Part shown: positions 58,986 to 64,000 of the stretch, piece by piece
How the letters are laid out: every line of letters starts with the position of its first letter
Numbering within the stretch: position 1 is the first letter of the stretch
NCBI RefSeq assembly: GCF_025808395.1
Contig: NZ_CP075524.1
Location: 1,054,001 to 1,118,000, forward strand
Length of the DNA stretch: 64,000 nt
DNA from: Microcella sp.
Lineage (GTDB): Bacteria; Actinomycetota; Actinomycetes; Actinomycetales; Microbacteriaceae
Direction of reading: 5' to 3'
Made by a program: the position numbers and the translations under genes
Notes under the pieces: generated by a model
The model's database searches: none
What the model was told of the DNA's origin: nothing
The model's input: the letters and a program-made list of their open reading frames with translations, nothing else

Positions 58986-60320
58986 TCAGAACCACGTGCT
59001 CAGATACGGGGCGCGCGTGGGCCGCACGAGCGCAGCGAGTCGATCGGCCGCACCGGGTGACCCTTCGGTGAGCCGACCGCCGAGGCGCAGGGCGTCGATC
59101 GGCGTGCCGCCGAGCAGCAGTGCTCCGAGCGCTTCGACACCGAGGTCGATCACCGCAGCGTCGGGTGACGAGCCCCCGGCGGTCACGGTGGCGCGCCCCT
59201 CGGAGTCGGTGCTGAGCAGCCAGGTTCCGGCGGCGAACCCGAGGTCGTCGGCAACGCGCAGCACGACGCTGTCTGCGGCAGCGTATCGGCGCGCGGTCAC
59301 AGCAGCCGGTACGTCGAGAATGCGCAACCACAGGTGATCGTGGCGCGCCGTCGTCTGCACGGCGCGAGGGTTCGACACGAGCCACGGCAAGGGCTCGTCG
59401 ACGGGCCGCATCGACGCCTTCACGGTCGACACCAGGTCTTGGTCGAGCACGTAGTGCCACAGCGCCGCGTAGGCGTCGTCGGTCGCGGCGCTCAGATACT
59501 CGACGCGCAGCGAATGGTCGGAGAAATCGTTCGGGTTCTCGGTAACCGAGTAGAGCACGTAGCCCTGCGGCACACCCGCGGCGTCGTCGTAGCGCGCTGC
59601 CCGCAGCTTCGCCGCGTGCGAGGCCGTGCGTGCCGCGAGCGCGAACAGGCGATCGTACTGCTGCCGCTCGAGCGGCACCTCGCCTGCGATGCGCCTCTGC
59701 GCCCGTTCGGTGAGCTCGACAGCGAGCGGCCGCAGGTCGCGCGCGGTGACCCGGTGCACTCGGCCGTCGGGCAGGGGTGCGGTGAACCGCAGCCCCCGCG
59801 TGTCGATGCGGTAGTCGGCGGTGTACGCCGCGGGGCCGAAACCCCAGCGACCGTAGATGGTCGCCTCAGAGGCAGTGAGCATGGCCAGCGGGATGCCCGC
59901 CGCGTGGGCAGCGCGCAGCTCGCCCTCGAGCAGGGCGCGGGCGACGCCTCGACGCCGGTGGGTGGCGGCCACCGAGACGAGGCTGATGGCCCAGCCTTCG
60001 ACTTCCAGCGATTCGCCCGCCCGGCTCTCACCGAGACGCAGCGGTGAACGCCACGACGCGACTGTCGCGATCGGGCTCTCGGCCTCTGCCGTCGTCGAAT
60101 CCCACACGCCGATCACCCGTGAGGGGCCGACGCCGTCGCGGTACTGCGCCAGTTGCTCGTCGGTGAACGCGTCGAAGTGGAAGCCTCGGTAGACCGCCTG
60201 CAGCCAGCGGTCGAACGCGGCAGTGTCGGCCGGGTCGAGCTGTGCATAGCGCAGGCCCTCGGCCGCGAGCGCGGCGCGCGAGCCCTCGTCGAGCGGGAGA
60301 GCGTTCTGGGGGTCGGTCAT
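58986..60320 (-). CDS. Eis-like GNAT N-acetyltransferase
   Basis: A 444-aa protein of the Eis (enhanced intracellular survival) family: an N-terminal GNAT domain with ISLVSVAATHRRRGVARALLEGEL (acetyl-CoA site), a second degenerate GNAT region, and a C-terminal SCP2-like domain. The chain ends in ...STWF; a C-terminal Phe carboxylate is catalytic in mycobacterial Eis. Such enzymes acetylate aminoglycosides and other amines. ATG 60320 is 6 nt after TACCCT, giving a probable leaderless mRNA. It is convergent with the M3 peptidase gene, 6 bp apart. Confidence 0.88.
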   Translation of the reverse strand: MTDPQNALPLDEGSRAALAAEGLRYAQLDPADTAAFDRWLQAVYRGFHFDAFTDEQLAQYRDGVGPSRVIGVWDSTTAEAESPIATVASWRSPLRLGESRAGESLEVEGWAISLVSVAATHRRRGVARALLEGELRAAHAAGIPLAMLTASEATIYGRWGFGPAAYTADYRIDTRGLRFTAPLPDGRVHRVTARDLRPLAVELTERAQRRIAGEVPLERQQYDRLFALAARTASHAAKLRAARYDDAAGVPQGYVLYSVTENPNDFSDHSLRVEYLSAATDDAYAALWHYVLDQDLVSTVKASMRPVDEPLPWLVSNPRAVQTTARHDHLWLRILDVPAAVTARRYAAADSVVLRVADDLGFAAGTWLLSTDSEGRATVTAGGSSPDAAVIDLGVEALGALLLGGTPIDALRLGGRLTEGSPGAADRLAALVRPTRAPYLSTWF

Positions 60321-60345
60321 GCACCCAGGGTATCGAGCACGCCCC

Positions 60346-61152
60346 TCAGTCAAGCCCCCGGCGCAGGGCGGCGATGGCTGCGGTGGCGGCATCCACCCCG
60401 TCGGCGGCGGCGCGCTGCTCGAGGGCGGCGGCGAGCTCGGAGGGCAGCGTGAGCGCGAGGTGCTCGGTGGGCGACGAGCCGACGGCAGCGGCATCCACCA
60501 CCGCGACCGCCGGTGCGTCTTTCACGAAGATGGCCAGCACGGGAACGACCACGGTGCCGAGCACGTCGAGAATGCCGACGACCCCGAAGAGCCGCCAGTA
60601 CCACTCTTCGTTGTCATACCCGGGAATCTCGCCCTCGCTGACGATCGGCAAGATGATCATGATCGCCACCGCGGCGATCATGACGAGCGTGACCATGAGC
60701 CCGATGCGGATCAGCAGGCGTCGGCGACCGGCGAGCAACAGCAGCAGGTTCGCGTGGGCGAAACTGACGGCGAGCACCCCCGCCGTCGCGAAGACCTTGA
60801 GCCAGTCTTCAGAGAAGGCGTCGTACCAGTCGCGCCAGATCAGCACCAGGCCGGTGATGAGCGCGAGCGCGCTCGCCGCAAGACCCACGAAGCCGACGAT
60901 GCGCATCGCACGATCGGCGATCGCCAAGTGGCACAGCGCAGTGATGCTCGACGCCCCCATGAGCAGGGTGGTCAAGATGATCTTGCCCTGCGTGTCGCCG
61001 AAGTCGCCGCTCAGCAGCGCGATGATGCCGACGATCGCGGCGATCGAGAACGAGACGATGATGCCGTAGATGGCGCCCTTGCGGGCAGCGCCGATGGTGG
61101 AGTCTCGACGGTCGGCGGCGGTGCCCGTGCGAGCACCCTCTGGGTTGGTCAT
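60346..61152 (-). CDS. membrane protein with C-terminal ribbon-helix-helix-like segment
   Basis: A 268-aa protein with about six transmembrane helices (28-48, 57-78, 84-104, 118-140, 148-170 and 185-210). The C-terminal 45 residues are soluble and read LALTLPSELAAALEQRA, then AAIAALRRGL, resembling a ribbon-helix-helix (CopG) unit. The combination of a membrane domain and a DNA-binding-like tail is unusual. GAGGAG 8 nt before the ATG fixes the start. No linked regulator or substrate clue is present. Confidence 0.75.
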   Translation of the reverse strand: MTNPEGARTGTAADRRDSTIGAARKGAIYGIIVSFSIAAIVGIIALLSGDFGDTQGKIILTTLLMGASSITALCHLAIADRAMRIVGFVGLAASALALITGLVLIWRDWYDAFSEDWLKVFATAGVLAVSFAHANLLLLLAGRRRLLIRIGLMVTLVMIAAVAIMIILPIVSEGEIPGYDNEEWYWRLFGVVGILDVLGTVVVPVLAIFVKDAPAVAVVDAAAVGSSPTEHLALTLPSELAAALEQRAAADGVDAATAAIAALRRGLD

Positions 61153-61182
61153 GAGCGAACTCCTCTGCTGGTGGGCTCGACC

Positions 61183-62370
61183 CTACTCTTCTGCGCCCGC
61201 TTCTGGCACCGGCGGGCCGACGACCGTGCGAGGCCGGGTGACGAGCATCACGAGCGCGCCCACGATGAGCCCCCAGAACGCGCTGCCGACTCCGAGCACC
61301 ACCACGCCCGAGGCGACGACGATCAGCGTGACGGCCGCCGTCAACCGCGTCTCAGGCACCTCGAAGGCGCTCACGAGGCCCGTCGTGAAGGCTCCGAGCA
61401 GGGCGAGGCCCGCGACGGCGATGATGAGAATCGGCGGAGCAGCCGAGACCAGGGCCGTCGCGACCCCAGCGCCGAGCCCGAGCACGATGTAGGTGGCGCC
61501 GCCCGCCACGGGCGCGACCCAGCGCTTGGCCGGGTCGGGGTGCGAATCGGGGCCGGCCATGAGGGCCGCGGTGAGCGCGGCAAGGTTGAGGGCGTAGCCG
61601 CCGAAGGGCGCCGCGAGCACGGTTGCGGCACCGCTCGCGGCGAGCATGCGGCGGGCGGGCACGTTGCGGTAGCCGAGCGTCGCGAGCACGGCGAACCCGG
61701 GCACGTTCTGCCCCGCCATCGTGACGATGTAGAGCGGAACTCCGAGCGACACGATCACGAGCGGGTCGAGCTCGGGCATCGTGAGGGTGAAGCCGGGCGT
61801 GAGGGTCGCACCGAGCATCCACTCGCTACCGGCGCTCACGACCACGCCGACGATCGCGACGAGCATCGCGGCCGGCACCGCCCAGCGCGGCCACCAGCGC
61901 ACGAGCAGCAGCCACACGATGATGACGGGCGCCGCGAGCAAAGGCTCTTCGATCACGGCCGTGACGGGCGCGATGCAGATGGGGAAGAGGATTCCGGCGA
62001 GCATCGCCCCCGCGAGGGGCATCGGGATGCGCGTCATCGCTCGACCGAGCCACGACCACAACCCGCTCACGACGATGAGCAGCCCGCACACAATGAATGC
62101 GCCGATCGCCGCGCCGTACGAGCCCGTCGAGCCGCCAGCCGCGACGAGCAGCGCGGCGCCCGGCGTCGACCACGCGAAGCTCAGGGGCAGCTTCGACTGC
62201 CACGACAGCAGCGCCGCGAGCAGCGCTTGCGCGATGCACAGCGCGAGCAGCCCGCTCGCCGCTTCGTCGGGGCTCGCTCCAACAGCGATGAGCCCCGCGA
62301 TGACGATGGCGAACGAACTCGCGAACCCCGTGAGGGCGCCGATGACCCCGGCGATGATCGGCTGCAGCAC
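61183..62370 (-). CDS. benzoate/H+ symporter (BenE family)
   Basis: Membrane transporter of 395 aa with about 12 helices of the BenE type. Family blocks include PLSFAWSTPGAALL (about 61-74), RIPMPLAGAMLAGILFP and the AAPFGGYALNLAALTAALMAGPDSHPDPAKRW region. Its members carry benzoate or related aromatics. No aromatic-degradation genes lie nearby, so the substrate is uncertain. GTG 62370 is 6 nt after TAGGCT, probably leaderless, starting 20 bp after the GH31 stop. Confidence 0.9.
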   Translation of the reverse strand: MLQPIIAGVIGALTGFASSFAIVIAGLIAVGASPDEAASGLLALCIAQALLAALLSWQSKLPLSFAWSTPGAALLVAAGGSTGSYGAAIGAFIVCGLLIVVSGLWSWLGRAMTRIPMPLAGAMLAGILFPICIAPVTAVIEEPLLAAPVIIVWLLLVRWWPRWAVPAAMLVAIVGVVVSAGSEWMLGATLTPGFTLTMPELDPLVIVSLGVPLYIVTMAGQNVPGFAVLATLGYRNVPARRMLAASGAATVLAAPFGGYALNLAALTAALMAGPDSHPDPAKRWVAPVAGGATYIVLGLGAGVATALVSAAPPILIIAVAGLALLGAFTTGLVSAFEVPETRLTAAVTLIVVASGVVVLGVGSAFWGLIVGALVMLVTRPRTVVGPPVPEAGAEE

Positions 62371-62390
62371 CTGCTCAGCCTAAGCCTGAG

Positions 62391-64000
62391 TCACGACCTG
62401 AAGACGTCGCGCAGTGCGGCCCAGTCGGCGGCGCGCACGTAGACCGGCGCCTCGTGCCACGGCACCTCGGTGGTGTGGGTCGCGCCGCCCTCGACCTGCT
62501 CGCCGCTGAACGCGTGCACCCACTCCCCCACAGGCAGTGTCGCCGTGTGCGACGTCGCACCCTCGGTCGTCACCGGTGAGACGAGGATGCTGCGGCCGAG
62601 CATCCACTGCAGAGGCGCGCTCCACAGCCGCTCGTCGTCTGGCCAGTCGAAGAACAGCGGGCGCATGAGCGACGTGCCCCGCTCGATCGCCCACGCGCTC
62701 TCGGCCGAGAGATGGGGCACGAGCCGTTCGCGCAGGTGCACGACGCTGCGCACCGCAGGCAGCACCCGCTCGTCGCCCGTTCGCTCTGCGATGTTCCACG
62801 GCGTGCGATCACGGCTGGGCGAGCGGTGGTGGTTGAACTCGCTGTGGTACTGCATGATCGGCACGAACGCGGCCGCAGCCATCGAGCGCAGGTACAGCTC
62901 GGGCGTCGGAATCTCGCCGCTGAAGCCGGCGATATCCCACCCCCAGTAGAGCATGCCGCTCGCGGTGGCGTTGAGGCCGGCGAAGAGCGACCAGCGAAAC
63001 GCCTCCCACGTGGAGTTCTCGTCACCCGCCCAGATGGCGCCGTGGGCCTGGGCTCCTGTGAACCCGGCGCGCGAGAAGGTCACGGGCGCCTTGCCGGCAC
63101 GGCGCAGCAGATCGCCGTAGGCCTTCGCATAGGCGACCGGGAAGGTGTTGTTGGCCTCATCGCCACGGCGACCGTCGAGGTAGAGCAGCTCACGACCCCA
63201 AGCGTGCTCGCCGCCGTCGGTCTTGAAACCGTCGATGCCGAGCTCGTCGACGAGATAGCGCCGCTTCTCTGTCCACCATTCGGCCGCTCGCTCGTCGGTG
63301 AGATCGGGCATGAGCCCGAGCGGAAACCACCAGCCGCGGTTGCGATACGGCCGTGGCCGGCCGTCTGGCCCCGGTTCGCGGATGAGCACGCCCTCGCGCA
63401 CCGCTGCCTCTGCGTCGTGGCGGGTCTGCCCCCGGGGGTGCGGTCGCATCTTGATGAGCGGAATCTGCCAGAGCAGCAGGGCGATGTCGCGCGCGTGCAG
63501 CTCGTCGACCATGCCCTTCGGGTCGGGCCACGCGCCCTCTGCCGGAAAGGTGAAGTCGGCCAGGCGCATCGGCCCGCCATCGACCCGCGGGGTGTACTGC
63601 GCGTCGCGCCAGATGTGGAAGGTGCTCTCGTCGCTCCACGCTTCGATGACGATGCTGCCCACGGGAATGTCATGCTCGCGATGCGCATCGGCCTGGCGCA
63701 TGACCTCGGCTTGCGTGTTCCACTCGTTGCCACTCGCCCAGAGCCTCAGCACCCAGTCGGGCAGTTGCTCGGGCCTGCCGACCTCGGCGAGAAAGGCGTC
63801 GAGCACGTCGTGCGGGGTGCCGGTGTATGCGGCGACATCGAGCACCGCAGCCGCCGAGCTCGCTGCATCGATCTCGGCCTCGATGACCAACCGATCGGGG
63901 GCAGACGCGCCCACGTCGAACCAGACGCGGCGCGACGTGCGCACGTGAAAGCCCCAGCCGCGCCCGCCCACGACGTGCGCGAAGGGCATCGGCAGGTAGG
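62391..64000 (-). CDS. glycoside hydrolase family 31 alpha-glycosidase (partial, 5' end outside window)
   Basis: C-terminal part (about 536 residues) of a GH31 enzyme, hydrolysing alpha-glucosides or alpha-xylosides by retention. The frame stays open through base 64000, so the start lies beyond. The nucleophile is in GIDGFKTDGGE, the acid/base in WAGDENSTWEAF, with WGWDIAGFSGE and a FVPIMQYHSEFN block. The visible N-terminal region begins with the beta-sandwich strand PFAHVVGGRGWGFHV. No signal is visible in this portion; substrate preference cannot be read. Confidence 0.93.
   Translation of the reverse strand, partial: YLPMPFAHVVGGRGWGFHVRTSRRVWFDVGASAPDRLVIEAEIDAASSAAAVLDVAAYTGTPHDVLDAFLAEVGRPEQLPDWVLRLWASGNEWNTQAEVMRQADAHREHDIPVGSIVIEAWSDESTFHIWRDAQYTPRVDGGPMRLADFTFPAEGAWPDPKGMVDELHARDIALLLWQIPLIKMRPHPRGQTRHDAEAAVREGVLIREPGPDGRPRPYRNRGWWFPLGLMPDLTDERAAEWWTEKRRYLVDELGIDGFKTDGGEHAWGRELLYLDGRRGDEANNTFPVAYAKAYGDLLRRAGKAPVTFSRAGFTGAQAHGAIWAGDENSTWEAFRWSLFAGLNATASGMLYWGWDIAGFSGEIPTPELYLRSMAAAAFVPIMQYHSEFNHHRSPSRDRTPWNIAERTGDERVLPAVRSVVHLRERLVPHLSAESAWAIERGTSLMRPLFFDWPDDERLWSAPLQWMLGRSILVSPVTTEGATSHTATLPVGEWVHAFSGEQVEGGATHTTEVPWHEAPVYVRAADWAALRDVFRS

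Noticed and set aside
1..64000. Apparent enrichment of GGATGC/GCATCC
   Set aside because: A rough hand count is close to what base composition predicts, so no claim of a genome-wide signal can be made.
1..64000. CRISPR arrays, insertion sequences, prophage or integrase genes
   Set aside because: No regularly spaced identical repeats, transposase motifs or attachment-site duplications were seen; the few repeats present are short and degenerate.

Overview
The window is about 64 kb of high-GC, gene-dense bacterial DNA. Short intergenic gaps, many GTG starts, a class II-like T-box in front of ileS, short -10 boxes sitting 6-7 nt from start codons, an Rne/Rng ribonuclease with long flanking extensions, an Eis-like acetyltransferase, a 13E12/DUF222 HNH protein, DUF4031, DUF4233 and an AfsR/SARP regulator all point to Actinobacteria. 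The gene content fits the order Micrococcales, most likely family Microbacteriaceae. That assignment is inference from gene content and was not computed.

Layout. 0-2.3 kb: cytochrome bd oxidase (cydA, start of cydB). 2.4-6.4 kb: a DedA protein, then a four-gene OpuC/OsmU-type compatible-solute ABC importer. 6.5-19.3 kb: TetR regulator, App1-like phosphatase, two-component pair, small exported protein, APH-like kinase, GH3 lipoprotein, UbiA prenyltransferase, DHA2 exporter, P-type ATPase and a rhodanese lipoprotein. 19.4-26.4 kb: LLM flavoenzyme, pdxH, a paired membrane protein and beta-propeller protein, a PLP decarboxylase and tRNA-Ala. 26.5-33.5 kb: the conserved rplU-rpmA-obgE-proB-proA-small ORF-nadD-(Pro-rich protein)-rsfS cluster. 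33.6-35.5 kb: HNH/DUF222 gene behind a LexA-like box, and DUF4031. 35.5-42.7 kb: a propeller protein, a DUF1980/DUF318 permease pair with a His-rich N-terminus, Rne/Rng ribonuclease and VKOR. 42.7-48.3 kb: T-box-ileS-folC-DUF4233-ndk, chained by start/stop overlaps. 48.4-52.3 kb: a cysteine-repeat LAATG cell-wall protein, a small SARP, an MHS transporter and a membrane-anchored protein. 52.4-64 kb: valS, GNAT, small ORFs, an ArsR-type regulator diverging from an M3 peptidase over a 14-bp repeat array, Eis-like acetyltransferase, an RHH-tailed membrane protein, BenE transporter and a GH31 glycosidase cut by the window end.

Regulation is the most informative layer. Readable in the bases are: three TGTCACG heptamers at exact 11-bp spacing before the LAATG gene, whose next gene encodes a SARP; a CsoR/CstR-like inverted repeat before the rhodanese gene; a LexA-like SOS box before the HNH gene; one 17-bp motif shared by the two-component operon and a nearby exported-protein gene; four TTTGCA elements with a 14-bp period between the ArsR-type regulator and the peptidase; and a palindrome inside the LLM promoter. 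At least 13 genes have a -10 hexamer ending 6-7 nt before the start codon, so many transcripts here are probably leaderless.

No CRISPR array, insertion sequence, integrase or prophage was seen. The best candidate for an undescribed system is the 48.4-50.2 kb unit: a SARP with a Cys-rich, sortase-anchored surface protein.
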